DNA of 64,000 bases from Nocardioides sp. JS614 (GTDB taxonomy: Bacteria; Actinomycetota; Actinomycetes; Propionibacteriales; Nocardioidaceae). The stretch is taken from assembly GCF_000015265.1 (NCBI RefSeq), contig NC_008699.1, forward strand, positions 372,001 through 436,000, given 5' to 3'. Each line of letters opens with the position of its first letter. The stretch's first letter is position 1. Below are positions 8,814 to 17,441 of this stretch, piece by piece. Both the position numbers and the translations under genes were made by a program. Below the pieces are notes generated by a model that made no database searches, had not been told where the DNA came from, and worked only from the letters and a program-made list of their open reading frames with translations.

Positions 8814-10331
8814 TCAGCTGCGGTCCAGGCCGAGCGTCTCGGGGGTGTGCAGGCGCACCAGGAACCGGCCGGCGTGGGTGGGGATCCGGTGGGCGGTCGC
8901 CAGCGACACGACGACCATCGTGGTCAGCGCGAGGGGGAAGGTCCAGGCGGCGGGTTGGCCCATGAGCGCGTCGGCCCAGCCCGAGGGACGGGACGTGGCG
9001 AGCGTCCACGCGATGGCGACGCCGCTGCCGACGCCGCCGGCCAGCAGCCCCGCCAACGCACCGGCGGGGGTGAGCCGGCGCCACCAGATCCCGAGCAGCA
9101 GCAGCGGGCAGAACGTCGAAGCGGCCATCGCGAAGGCCAACCCGACCGCCCGGGCGACGCCGAGGTTCGGCGCCGCGAGCGCCACCACGCACGGCACGGT
9201 GACCGCGACGACCGCCCCCACCCGGAACGCCGCGACTCCGCCGAGCCGCCGGCCGGCCCACGGGCGGCCGGTCACGTCCTGGCTGAGCACGCCGGACACC
9301 GCGATCGACAGTCCGGAGGACGTGGAGAGGAACGCGGCGAACGCGCCCGCGGTCACCAGCCCGGTGAGCACCTCCCCGGCCGGCCCGTCGAGCATGATCC
9401 GGGGGAGCTCGAGCACCAGCGCGTCCGAGCGCCCGGACTCGGCGAGCGAGGGCGCGTAGACCCGCCCGAGGGCGCCGTACAGCGGCGGCAGCAGGTAGAA
9501 CACGCCGAGCAGCGCCAGCACGACGAGCGTCGTACGGCGGGCCGCGCGACCGTCGGGGTTGGTGTAGAAGCGGACGACCACGTGCGGCAGCCCCATGGTG
9601 CCCAGGAACGTCGCGATGATCAGCGAGTAGGTCACGTAGAGGCCCTGGTTGCCGCCCGCCGCCAGGGGCACCGACCACCCGTCGGAGCCCGCCCGCAGCG
9701 GAGCGGAGTCGCCGGCCCAGACGACCAGCAGCACCGCCCCCGGGACCAGGAGAGCGGTGAGCTTGAGCCAGTACTGGAAGGCCTGGACGAACGTGATGCT
9801 GCGCATCCCGCCCGAGGTGACGTTCGCCAACACGACCAGGCCGACGATCACCGGCCCGACCCAGGTGGGGGCCCCGAGGGTCGAGCGCAGCGTGATGCCG
9901 GCGCCCTGGAACTGCGGCAACAGGTAGAGCCAGCCGACGGCGACGACGAGCAGCGAGCAGACCGCGCGCACCGAGCGCGACCCGAGCCGCGCCTCGGCGA
10001 AGTCCGGCAGCGTGTACGCACCCGAGCGGCGCAGCGGCGCGGCGACCAGCACCAGCAGCACGAGGTAGCCGGCGGTCCAGCCGACGGGGTACCACAGCAT
10101 GTCGGCGCCGAAGGTCAGCACCAGCCCGGCGACGCCGAGGAAGGAGGCGGCCGAGAGGTACTCGCCGCCGATCGCACTCGCGTTCAGCCGCGGCCGGACC
10201 GTGCGCGAGGCCACGAAGAAGTCGCTCGTCGTACGGGAGAACCGCAGCCCCCAGGTGCCGATGACCAGCGTCGCGATCGTCACCACCGCCACCGCGACGA
10301 TGCCAGGGGCGGCGTCCAGCCCGGTGCTCAC
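8814..10331 (-). CDS. Sodium:solute symporter (acetate/monocarboxylate, ActP/MctC type)
   Basis: 505-residue integral membrane protein of the SSS family with about 13 hydrophobic helices. The N-terminal helix and the following segment VASRTVRPRLNASAIGGEYLSAASFLG match ActP/MctC carriers, which import acetate, pyruvate or propionate with Na+ or H+. A DUF485 gene directly upstream, overlapping by four bases (GTGA), is the typical companion of this subfamily. The start is GTG at 10331; longer in-frame starts would run into the upstream gene. It converges on nnaR with 25 bp between the stops. The LytS/LytTR genes upstream probably control it. Confidence 0.88.
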   Translation of the reverse strand: MSTGLDAAPGIVAVAVVTIATLVIGTWGLRFSRTTSDFFVASRTVRPRLNASAIGGEYLSAASFLGVAGLVLTFGADMLWYPVGWTAGYLVLLVLVAAPLRRSGAYTLPDFAEARLGSRSVRAVCSLLVVAVGWLYLLPQFQGAGITLRSTLGAPTWVGPVIVGLVVLANVTSGGMRSITFVQAFQYWLKLTALLVPGAVLLVVWAGDSAPLRAGSDGWSVPLAAGGNQGLYVTYSLIIATFLGTMGLPHVVVRFYTNPDGRAARRTTLVVLALLGVFYLLPPLYGALGRVYAPSLAESGRSDALVLELPRIMLDGPAGEVLTGLVTAGAFAAFLSTSSGLSIAVSGVLSQDVTGRPWAGRRLGGVAAFRVGAVVAVTVPCVVALAAPNLGVARAVGLAFAMAASTFCPLLLLGIWWRRLTPAGALAGLLAGGVGSGVAIAWTLATSRPSGWADALMGQPAAWTFPLALTTMVVVSLATAHRIPTHAGRFLVRLHTPETLGLDRS

Positions 10332-10705
10332 CCCTCCACCTCCGAGACCAGCTCGGCGAAGTCGCGCTCGTTGCGCTCGGCCCGCCGGACGTAGACCCAG
10401 CCGAGGAGCAGCAGCGTCGGGTAGGCGAGCACCCCGAGCAGCACCCACGCGAGCGGCGCCCCGAGCACCTCCACCTCGCCCAGTCGCGGGAACAGGTGGA
10501 AGGCCAGCGGCAGCAGCCCCAGGGTCAGCCCGAGCACCGTGAGCACACCGACGGCGAGCCGGAGCTGCTCACGCAGCAGCGAGCCCATGTACATCCCGCC
10601 CAGCAGGGTCTCGTCGTCGATGTCGGCCGTGCGGGCGGCGGGGGTACGGCGGCGCGGCGGGCCGGTCACCCGGACCCGTTCGGGCGCTGCCCCCGGCTCG
10701 CTCAC
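10328..10705 (-). CDS. DUF485 membrane protein, symporter companion
   Basis: 125 residues with two transmembrane helices after a charged, proline-rich N-terminus. It belongs to DUF485 (YjcH type), small inner-membrane proteins encoded with acetate permeases. The segment TLLGGMYMGSLLREQLRLAV followed by two helices and the cytoplasmic tail RRAERNERDF is characteristic. The exact function is unknown; it probably modulates or stabilises the symporter. The GTG start at 10705 overlaps the response regulator stop, and its own stop overlaps the symporter start. Confidence 0.85.
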   Translation of the reverse strand: MSEPGAAPERVRVTGPPRRRTPAARTADIDDETLLGGMYMGSLLREQLRLAVGVLTVLGLTLGLLPLAFHLFPRLGEVEVLGAPLAWVLLGVLAYPTLLLLGWVYVRRAERNERDFAELVSEVEG

Positions 10706-11451
10706 GGCCCGGTCCGGTACTGGAGCAGCAGCTCGCGCAGCTCCCGGGTGTGCCGTCGGCTGACGCCGAGCTCGACCGGCGGCTCGCCGACGACGACCGC
10801 GCAGCGGCCCGCGTCCATCCGCACCTCGCGCACGTGGGCGAGCGAGACCAGCAGGGACCGGTGGATCCGCACGAAGCCGGCACCCGCCCACTCCTCCTCC
10901 AGGGCGGCGAGCGGGGTGCGCACCAGGTGGGAGCCGTCGCCGGTGTGCAGCCGCGCGTAGTCGCCGTGCGCCTCCACGTGGGTGATGTCGGAGCGGTTCA
11001 GGAAGCGGGTGACGCCGCCGCGCTCCACCGCGACCCGCATGTCGTCGCCGTTCGCCGCCCGGTCGGTGCCGGCCACCACCCGGCGGACCGCCTCGGCCAG
11101 CCGGTCGGCGCGCACCGGCTTGAGCACGTAGTCGACGGCGTGCACATCGAAGGCCTCCACGGCGTGGGCCTCGTGGGCGGTGACGAACACGATGCCGGGT
11201 GGGGTGCGGAACCGGCTGAGCACCTGCGCGAGCTCGAGGCCGGTCAGCCCCGGCATCTGGATGTCGAGGAACACCACGTCCACGTCGAGGTCGCGCAGGA
11301 TCCGGAGCCCCTCGGTCGCCGAGTCGGTGGTCAGCACCTCGCGGACGCGGTCGTCGCGCTCGAGCAGGTAGCGCAGCTCGTCGAGCGCGGGCCGCTCGTC
11401 GTCGACGACGAGCGCCCGGAGCCGCGGGACGGGAGCCGCCGGCGCGCTCAC
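10702..11451 (-). CDS. LytTR-family response regulator
   Basis: 249 residues. A receiver domain (residues 10-125) carries the acidic pocket D17-D18 and phospho-acceptor D63 in FLDIQMPG. The C-terminal LytTR DNA-binding domain (about 145-245) includes ITHVEAHGDYARLHT and FVRIHRSLLVSLAHV. Together with the overlapping kinase gene it forms a LytS/LytTR two-component pair. Such pairs in other bacteria (BtsSR, YpdAB) sense carboxylates and switch on transporter genes, so the symporter directly downstream is the likely target (inference). The start is GTG at 11451, overlapping the kinase stop. Confidence 0.92.
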   Translation of the reverse strand: MSAPAAPVPRLRALVVDDERPALDELRYLLERDDRVREVLTTDSATEGLRILRDLDVDVVFLDIQMPGLTGLELAQVLSRFRTPPGIVFVTAHEAHAVEAFDVHAVDYVLKPVRADRLAEAVRRVVAGTDRAANGDDMRVAVERGGVTRFLNRSDITHVEAHGDYARLHTGDGSHLVRTPLAALEEEWAGAGFVRIHRSLLVSLAHVREVRMDAGRCAVVVGEPPVELGVSRRHTRELRELLLQYRTGP

Positions 11452-12572
11452 GCGTGCACCCCGGGAGCGAACTTCGGCACCCTGACCACGACCTTGGTGC
11501 CCGCGCCCGGTGCGGTCTCCACCGCGAGGCCGAAGTCGTCGCCGAAGGCGTTGCGGAGCCGGCCGTCGACGTTGCCCAGGCCGGTGGAGTCGAGGGCGGC
11601 GTCGCCCGCGAGGGCGCGCCGTACGACGTCGGGGTCCTCGCCCGTGCCGTCGTCCTCCACCTCGATCACGCACTCCTGGCCCTGGTCGCGGGCGACGATC
11701 CGGATGTGACCGCCGCGCTCCGCCGTCTCGAGGCCGTGCCGGACGGCGTTCTCGACGAGCGGCTGGATGCAGAGGAAGGGTACGGCGACCGGGAGCACCT
11801 CGGGCGCGATGCGCAGCGTCACCTGGAGCCGGTCGCCGAACCGGGCCTGCTCCAGCAGCAGGTAGCGCTCCACCGAGCGCAGCTCCTCGGCGAGCGTCGT
11901 GTACTCGCCGTGCCGGCGGAACGAGTAGCGGGTGAAGTCCGCGAACTCCAGGAGCAGGTCCCGGGCCCGGTCGGGGTCGGTGCGCACGAAGCTCGCGATG
12001 GCGCCCAGCGAGTTGTAGATGAAGTGTGGGCTGATCTGGGCCCGCAGGGCACGGACCTCGGCCTCCATCAGCCGGTTCCGGGACGCGTCGAGCTCGGCGA
12101 GCTCGAGCTGCGAGCTGACCCACTGGGCGACCTCGTCGGCCGCCCGGGCCAGGCCCGCGGTCGCATAGGCAGGGAAGACCTGCAGCGTGCCGATCACCCG
12201 CTCCTCGACGACGAGCGGGCTGACGATCGCGGAGCGGACCGGACAGCCGGACACATCACACGGCAGCTCCTCGCGGTCGAACATCCGGGTGCGCCCGCGC
12301 TCGACCGTCGCGACCGCGAGCCCCGGACACTGCTCCTCGTGGTGCTGCCCGGTGCCGTGCCAGGCGAGCGTCGTGGCGGTATCGGTGAGCGCGAGGGCCG
12401 GGCCGCCGAGCAGGTCGTGCAGGTGGCGGATGCTGCGCTCGGCGCTGGTGCGGGTCAGCCCCTCCCGCAGCGCCGGCGAGGCGAGCGAGGCCGTGTGCAG
12501 CGTGCGGAACGTGGCCCGGTCGGCCTCCGTCCCGAGATGCCGGCGACGCCACGGGCGAGTCATGGCCGACAT
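11448..12572 (-). CDS. LytS-type sensor histidine kinase with GAF domain
   Basis: 374 residues without membrane helices. A GAF-like sensory region (about 45-150) precedes the His_kinase (PF06580) box with phospho-acceptor H183 in LRAQISPHFIYNSL and the HATPase domain with N-box (PLVENAVRHGL) and G-box (GTGLGN-type, STGLGNVDGRL). The GAF region holds several cysteines (CPGLAVA, CDVSGCPV) that could ligate a metal or sense redox; this is only a possibility. A second ATG at 12563 is an alternative start. Only four bases separate it from the carbonic anhydrase stop. Confidence 0.9.
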   Translation of the reverse strand: MSAMTRPWRRRHLGTEADRATFRTLHTASLASPALREGLTRTSAERSIRHLHDLLGGPALALTDTATTLAWHGTGQHHEEQCPGLAVATVERGRTRMFDREELPCDVSGCPVRSAIVSPLVVEERVIGTLQVFPAYATAGLARAADEVAQWVSSQLELAELDASRNRLMEAEVRALRAQISPHFIYNSLGAIASFVRTDPDRARDLLLEFADFTRYSFRRHGEYTTLAEELRSVERYLLLEQARFGDRLQVTLRIAPEVLPVAVPFLCIQPLVENAVRHGLETAERGGHIRIVARDQGQECVIEVEDDGTGEDPDVVRRALAGDAALDSTGLGNVDGRLRNAFGDDFGLAVETAPGAGTKVVVRVPKFAPGVHA

Positions 12573-12576
12573 GGTG

Positions 12577-13362
12577 TCAGCGTTCGTCGTGGAGCAGAAC
12601 CCGCCCGTCCCGGGGCTGCGGCGGCCGGTGCGAGTCCGGGTGCCGCTCGGCGAACTCCGCGAGCTGGCCCGCCGACCACGTGATCGGCTCGGCGAGCACG
12701 GACCAGGCCACGCCCTCGGTGCACGGCGGCGTCGTCAGCGAGCCGTCGTAGCGGAATGCCCGCCGGTCCGCCGGCAGCACCCGCACCGGGTCGACCGGAG
12801 CATCCGCGGCGACGGGCTCGGCACCCGCCGCCGGCACCTGGTCGAGCAGCGCCGCCACCACCGGGTTGGCGCTGCCCTCCTGGACGAGCACCGCGACCAC
12901 GGCCAGCCGGCCGTCGGTGCCCTCGTGGACGAGGTGGACCTCGGCGGCGTACGACGCGCCGGCGACCAGGTGCTCGCTGGGGCTGTGGAAGTGGAGCTGG
13001 CGCAGCTCGAACGTCTCGCAGTCGAGCTCGAGCGAGCCTGCCCCCTCGACGCTCGCCTGGACCGTGTGGCCGTTGTCGACCACGGTGGCCGGCGCCGGCC
13101 GGTAGGCGAACCCGAGGTCGGGGAGATCCCGGCTCGTGGCACCGGCGAGGTCGACCGGTGACTGCTCGCGCCCGGTCGCGCAGGCCTCCTCCCACGCCTC
13201 GACGTCGTCGTAGCTCCAGTGCTCGGCGCGGCCGGCCTCGCTGCCGTGGTCGCCGGGCTCGGTGCGGGTCCCGTCGCCGTCCCCGGAACAGGAGCCCGCG
13301 GCCAGCGCCACGCACAGGACGACCAGGAGCCGAACGCGTCGGTTCGGGCGCGCGGCGTTCAT
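12577..13362 (-). CDS. Secreted alpha-class carbonic anhydrase, probable lipoprotein
   Basis: 261 residues. The N-terminal positively charged, hydrophobic segment ends AALAAGSC with C25 as a likely lipidated cysteine, although the lipobox is not perfect. The alpha-carbonic anhydrase fold is shown by HWSY near residue 48, EQSPVDL, and the zinc ligands H124 and H126 in LHFHSPSEH with H143 in EVHLVH. C61 and the late TPPCTEG cysteine can form the usual disulfide. It hydrates CO2 outside the membrane. It lies four bases upstream of the kinase gene on the same strand, so it may belong to the symporter operon, an unexpected partner. Confidence 0.9.
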   Translation of the reverse strand: MNAARPNRRVRLLVVLCVALAAGSCSGDGDGTRTEPGDHGSEAGRAEHWSYDDVEAWEEACATGREQSPVDLAGATSRDLPDLGFAYRPAPATVVDNGHTVQASVEGAGSLELDCETFELRQLHFHSPSEHLVAGASYAAEVHLVHEGTDGRLAVVAVLVQEGSANPVVAALLDQVPAAGAEPVAADAPVDPVRVLPADRRAFRYDGSLTTPPCTEGVAWSVLAEPITWSAGQLAEFAERHPDSHRPPQPRDGRVLLHDER

Positions 13363-13392
13363 GCGCGGACGCTACTGACCGAGCGCCTCCCG

Positions 13393-14220
13393 TCAGCGGA
13401 AGTCGATGAGCAGCATCTCGGTGTCGGAGCCGTCGGTCACGGGCGCCTCGGCCGCCGGGCCGGCGCCGGGGTCCTCCGTCACGGCACCCGCGACGAGGGC
13501 GCTGCGGAAGCAGCGGGCGACGTACGGCAGCTGCATGCCGTCCATCCCGCGGCCGTAGTCGTCGTAGAAGGCGACGACCTCGGCGAGCTTGTCGGCCCGC
13601 GCCGTCTCGTCGAGGGTCGCGACGTTCGATCGGGACAGCACGAGGTCCCGGATCGAGTCACGATCCACGAGCTGCCAGTGGCGGAAGGACTCGGTCTCGA
13701 GTGCTTCGAAGAGGGTGCTGTTCTCCAGCGGCCCCTCGGAGCGCGACTGCTCCTGGCTGCCGATGATCCGGCCGAGCCTGCGCACCCAGGGGATCCGCTC
13801 GTCGCGGGCGTTCCACACGACGGCGAGACGCCCGCCGGGCTTGAGGACCCGGGCGATCTCGGGCAGTGCGCGCTCGTGGTCGAACCAGTGGAAGGCCTGT
13901 GCGGCCACCACGACGTCGTACGACGCGTCCGGCGCCGGGATGTCCTCGGCCGCGGCGACGGAGGTGCGGACCTCGGGCAGCCGCTCGCGGAGGACGGCCA
14001 GCATCTGCTCGTCGGGGTCGGTGGCGTGCACGTCGTGGCCGAGCGACACGAGCACCTCGGTCAGCTTGCCGGTCCCGGCGCCCAGCTCGAGCACGGTGGT
14101 CGGCTGGTCGCCCACGGCCCAGGCGGCGGCCGCGCGCGGGTAGGTCGGCCGGCCGCGGTCGTAGGCGGCGGCGACGTCCCCGAACGAGAGCGCGGGCGAG
14201 GTGGCGGGCTGGTCGCTCAT
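13393..14220 (-). CDS. Class I SAM-dependent methyltransferase
   Basis: 275 residues. It has the Rossmann methyltransferase motif I VLELGAGTGKLTEVL (about residues 43-57), acidic motif II (ATDPDEQML) and motif IV-like VVAAQAFHWFD, typical of the Methyltransf_11 group with UbiE/trans-aconitate-like members. The substrate is unknown. ATG at 14220 follows a plausible upstream region shared with the divergent Fic-like gene. It is on the same strand as the carbonic anhydrase gene with 30 bases between, so read-through is possible. Confidence 0.85.
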   Translation of the reverse strand: MSDQPATSPALSFGDVAAAYDRGRPTYPRAAAAWAVGDQPTTVLELGAGTGKLTEVLVSLGHDVHATDPDEQMLAVLRERLPEVRTSVAAAEDIPAPDASYDVVVAAQAFHWFDHERALPEIARVLKPGGRLAVVWNARDERIPWVRRLGRIIGSQEQSRSEGPLENSTLFEALETESFRHWQLVDRDSIRDLVLSRSNVATLDETARADKLAEVVAFYDDYGRGMDGMQLPYVARCFRSALVAGAVTEDPGAGPAAEAPVTDGSDTEMLLIDFR

Positions 14221-14255
14221 CGAGGCCACGCTACCTGCTGGATACGGTGATCCAC

Positions 14256-14981
14256 GTGACCACAGACCCCTTGTCCCGCTTGGCTTCCCTCGAGGGTGTC
14301 CCGTCGGCGTACGCCGCCGCCCGCGACGGCATCGACGTGATGCTGCGCGACCGCGGGCTGCGGCGGACCTCCCCGGAGACAACGACCGAGAGCCTGCTTC
14401 GCGGTGCGCACGCCAGCGCGGTGCTCGAGGGATCGACCTCGACCCTGGCCCAGGTCCGCGCCGGAGCGTCCGACGAGGTGGCCGCCGACGCCCTGCGGGT
14501 CTCGACCGAGCTGTTGGGCCTGGCCCCCGCGCTGTCCCGCACCCCGCTGCAGGCGCTGGCCCGGATCCACACGCTCGCCTCGGCGGGCCAGCCCGAGGAG
14601 TCCCGCGGCCGGCCGCGGGACGCGGAGGCGGCCGAGCGGCTGCGCGGGGTCGGGGAGCTCCTGGTCGCCCACACCGCGGCGCCCGCGCTCGTGCTCGCCG
14701 CCGTCGTGCACGCCGAGCTCGCCACGGCCGCGCCGTTCGCCTCGCACAACGGCATCGTGGCGCGGGCGACCGAGCGGCTGGTGCTGGTCGCGCGGGGCGT
14801 GGACGAGAAGTCGCTGGTGGTCCCCGAGGCCGGGCACCTGGCGCTGCGGGCGGCGTACGAGTCGAACCTGCGCGGCTATGCGACCGGCCGGACCGCGGGC
14901 GTGCACTCCTGGCTGCTCTATGCCGCCGAGGCGTACGCCGCCGGCGCCGAGGCGAGCCCCCTGCGGCTGGCCGCGGAGTAG
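14256..14981 (+). CDS. Fic-like protein with degenerate Fic motif (Rv3662c-type)
   Basis: 241 residues. The segment GAHASAVLEGSTSTLAQV resembles the Fic N-terminal helix, and ELATAAPFASHNGIVARATERLV occupies the position of the Fic core motif HxFx(D/E)GNGRxxR, but the catalytic histidine is alanine and only PF, NG and AR persist. AMPylation activity is therefore doubtful. By gene order (next to a HAD-IB phosphatase and ssd/tad genes) it corresponds to mycobacterial Rv3662c. GTG at 14256 is preferred; GTG at 14247 is possible. A TACGGT box at 14244-14249 just upstream suggests a leaderless transcript. Confidence 0.7.
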   Translation: MTTDPLSRLASLEGVPSAYAAARDGIDVMLRDRGLRRTSPETTTESLLRGAHASAVLEGSTSTLAQVRAGASDEVAADALRVSTELLGLAPALSRTPLQALARIHTLASAGQPEESRGRPRDAEAAERLRGVGELLVAHTAAPALVLAAVVHAELATAAPFASHNGIVARATERLVLVARGVDEKSLVVPEAGHLALRAAYESNLRGYATGRTAGVHSWLLYAAEAYAAGAEASPLRLAAE

Positions 14982-15474
14982 GACCGCTCCGTCCTCCCGA
15001 TGGTTGCGGTGCGAGCGCAGCGAGCCCCGGAACCACCGGTCCGCTGCCTGGGCGGAGGAGACCCGTTCTCTGACTGGGTCTCGAGGCGCGCGGTCGCGAC
15101 CTCCTGCGTCGGTCGCGGGCGCTCCTCGACCTCCTCGGACGACGCGGACCGCTCCTGCGTCGCGGTCCACTGTCCTCGGACATGCGAACGGCACCCGGCG
15201 TTCGAGGTGATTGGTCCGGGTGCCGTCGCTGACACGTGAATCCGATGGCTACCAGGCGTGCAACATCCGACTGCTGCCGCGGGAAGGTCCCGGCCGGCCA
15301 GCGCCCTGTAGGAAGGGTAGATCGCCGCGTGGGTACCCGGATCACGTGCTGCCCTGTTGAGTTCTGACTCCGTGTCTACGCCTCATCCGGCGCACGTTCA
15401 AGGACCTTCGAGGGTTGACTTCCGTGGCGCGATCAGGGCCGGCCGGCGACACGCCGAGCGGTGGGATCGGGGGG
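14982..15474. other. 493-bp gene-free region between convergent genes
   Basis: No ORF with coding character. The left part (15000-15180) is low-complexity with imperfect inverted repeats such as TCGAGG (15081-15086) and CCTCGA (15124-15129). At 15188-15198 and 15217-15227 an 11-bp inverted repeat (ACGGCACCCGG / CCGGGTGCCGT) forms a strong hairpin, usable as terminator by either flanking gene. The right part carries a promoter-like sequence on the minus strand and is the syntenic place of the Ms1/MTS2823 RNA (see next entry). Confidence 0.7.
15185..15366 (-). ncRNA. Candidate Ms1-like (6S-like, RNA polymerase-binding) small RNA
   Basis: The call rests mainly on position. In mycobacteria the abundant core-RNA-polymerase-binding RNA Ms1/MTS2823 lies between the HAD-IB gene Rv3661 and the Fic-like gene Rv3662c, and a Streptomyces homologue (scr3559) lies in the equivalent neighbourhood. 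The same two genes flank this gap. On the minus strand, TTGAAC (15401-15396), 17 bases, TAGACA (15378-15373) could be a promoter, giving a start near 15366. The region then has CAACA near the 5' end pairing with TGTTG about 100 nt later, enclosing a G+C-rich rod, and the strong hairpin at 15188-15227. Ends and strand are estimates; Ms1 is usually nearer 300 nt. Confidence 0.4.
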
Positions 15475-16275
15475 TCAGGCGCTGGGCCGTCGCTTGCGCG
15501 AGTTGGCCCACAGCACCCCGCCGACGGCCACCACGCCGCCCACCGCGAGGGCGGCCAGGGTGGGCTTCGCCGGCGGCAGCGGGACCCGGGTGCGCAGCGC
15601 CACCGGCTTGGTGAACACCAGCACCGGCCAGCCGCGCTCGGCCGCGATCCGGCGCAGCTCCTTGTCCGGGTTGACTGCGTGGGCGTGGCCCACCGCCTCG
15701 AGCATCGGCACGTCCGTCACCGAGTCGCTGTAGCCGTAGCTGCTCGCGAGGTCGTAGCCCTCCGCGGCGGCCAGGTCCTCGATGGCGCGGGCCTTCTCGT
15801 CCGCGTACGCGTAGTACTCGATGCCCCCGGTGTAGCGGCCCTCCGCGATCTCCATCCGGGTCGCGATCACCCGGTCCGCGCCGAGCATCGCGGCGATCGG
15901 CTCGACCACCTCGGCACCGGAGGCCGAGACGACGACCACGTCGCGCCCGGCCAGGCGGTGCTCCTCGATCAGGCTGACCGCCTCGTCGTACACCAGCGGG
16001 TCGACGATGTTGTGCAGGGTGTCCGCGACGATCTCCCGGACGGTCGCGACGTCCCACCCGGCGCACAGCTGCGACATGAACTGCCGCATCTTCTCCATCT
16101 GGTCGTGGTCCGCGCCGCCGACCAGGTAGACGAACTGGGCGTACGCCGAGCGCAGCACGGCGCGCCGCGAGATCAGCCCGCCCGCTTGGAACGGCTTGCT
16201 GAACGCCAACGTGCTCGACTTGGCGATGATCGTCTTGTCGAGATCGAAGAAGGCCGCGGTGGACCGGGTCGCCAT
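15475..16275 (-). CDS. HAD-IB family phosphatase (SerB-like, Rv3661 type)
   Basis: 266 residues. The HAD nucleophile motif is D11-L-D13-K-T in AAFFDLDKT; motif II is VVVVSASGAEVVEP; the final motif is YGYSDSVTDVPML with the Mg2+-binding acidic residues. It ends with a hydrophobic helix (LAALAVGGVVAVGGVLW) and a basic tail, suggesting membrane anchoring. This is the actinobacterial HAD-IB/CicA-like group found next to ssd and the tad genes. The substrate is unknown. The ATG at 16275 gives the family N-terminus; a longer form would add an unrelated 23 residues. Confidence 0.88.
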   Translation of the reverse strand: MATRSTAAFFDLDKTIIAKSSTLAFSKPFQAGGLISRRAVLRSAYAQFVYLVGGADHDQMEKMRQFMSQLCAGWDVATVREIVADTLHNIVDPLVYDEAVSLIEEHRLAGRDVVVVSASGAEVVEPIAAMLGADRVIATRMEIAEGRYTGGIEYYAYADEKARAIEDLAAAEGYDLASSYGYSDSVTDVPMLEAVGHAHAVNPDKELRRIAAERGWPVLVFTKPVALRTRVPLPPAKPTLAALAVGGVVAVGGVLWANSRKRRPSA

Positions 16276-16394
16276 GGCGCCATCGTAGGCGGGCGCAGTC
16301 CACTCGCCGTCCACAGGCACCGTGTCGAACCGCCTTGTCCACAAGGGCTTCCGGCCCGGGTGCCGTCGTCCGCCGCCGCGGGAACCATCGGCCC

Positions 16395-17441
16395 ATGACC
16401 GCTCCGCTGTTGATCACCCGTGACCAGTCCCTGCTCGACGAGCTGCTCCGTCTCGCGGCGGCGGCCGGCGTCACGCCGGACGTCGCCTCCGACGGCGGGG
16501 CGGCGCTGCGCGGCTGGGCGCGGGCGCCGGTCGTGCTGCTCGGTGCGGACATGGCCGAGGACCTGGCCCGGATCTCGCCGCCGCGCCGACCTCGGGTGTA
16601 CGTCGTGTCCTGGGCGGCCGTGCCGGACGAGATGTTCCGGGTGGCGGTCGCGGTGGGCGCGGAGAGCGTCGCCCAGGTGGCCCGGTCGGAGGGCTGGCTC
16701 ACCGAGCTGCTGACCGACCTCGGCGAGGCGGCTCCGGCCGAGGGACTGGTGGTCGGCGTGGTCGGCGGCAGCGGGGGCGCCGGCGCCACGACGTTCGCCT
16801 GCGCGCTCGGGCAGGTGGGCGCCCGACGCGGGCGGGCCGTGGTCATCGACGCGGACCCGCTCGGTCCGGGCATCGACCGGGTCCTGGGCCTCGAGGACCG
16901 CCACGGCGTGCGGTGGGACGGCCTGTGCCAGACGACCGGTCGGCTGAGTGCGCGGGCCCTGCGTGAGGCGCTGCCTCGCCGGGAGCAGCTCGGGGTCCTC
17001 ACCTGGCATGCCGGCGAGCCGGCCGCCCTCCAGGCGTTCGCCGTACGGGAGGTGCTCTCCGCCGCCCGGCGCGGCCACGACCTGGTCGTGGTCGACCTGC
17101 CTCGCACCGCCGGGCCGCTGGTCGACGAGGTGGTCGCGCGCTGCGACCGGCTCCTCGTGGTCGTGGTGCCGACCGTCGCCGGCGTCGCGTCCGCCGTGCG
17201 CACCTGCGCCCGGCACCCGGACCCGACCGGGGTCCGGCTGGTGCTGCGCGGCGCCGGCATCGACCCGCGGGCCGTGTCCCGGGCGACCGGCATCTCCGTG
17301 CTCACGACGATGCCCGACCAGCGCGGCCTCGGCGAGGCCCTCGACCTCGGTCTCGGGCCGGTGCGCAGCCGGCGCGCGGCCCTGGGCCGCGCGGCGACCG
17401 AGGTGCTCGACCAGCTCGTCCTGCTGCGCGCGGCGGCATGA
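16395..17441 (+). CDS. ssd: CpaE/Ssd-like septum-site determining ATPase-fold protein
   Basis: 348 residues. An N-terminal receiver-like region (about 1-115) is followed by a MinD/ParA-type fold whose P-loop is altered (VVGGSGGAGATTFACALG near residue 120) from the usual KGGxGKT. It corresponds to Ssd (Rv3660c) of Mycobacterium and CpaE of Caulobacter, which localise Tad pilus assembly or affect septum placement. It is the first gene of the Tad operon and overlaps tadA (ATGA). It is divergent from the HAD gene across 119 bp, where the promoters should lie. Confidence 0.85.
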   Translation: MTAPLLITRDQSLLDELLRLAAAAGVTPDVASDGGAALRGWARAPVVLLGADMAEDLARISPPRRPRVYVVSWAAVPDEMFRVAVAVGAESVAQVARSEGWLTELLTDLGEAAPAEGLVVGVVGGSGGAGATTFACALGQVGARRGRAVVIDADPLGPGIDRVLGLEDRHGVRWDGLCQTTGRLSARALREALPRREQLGVLTWHAGEPAALQAFAVREVLSAARRGHDLVVVDLPRTAGPLVDEVVARCDRLLVVVVPTVAGVASAVRTCARHPDPTGVRLVLRGAGIDPRAVSRATGISVLTTMPDQRGLGEALDLGLGPVRSRRAALGRAATEVLDQLVLLRAAA

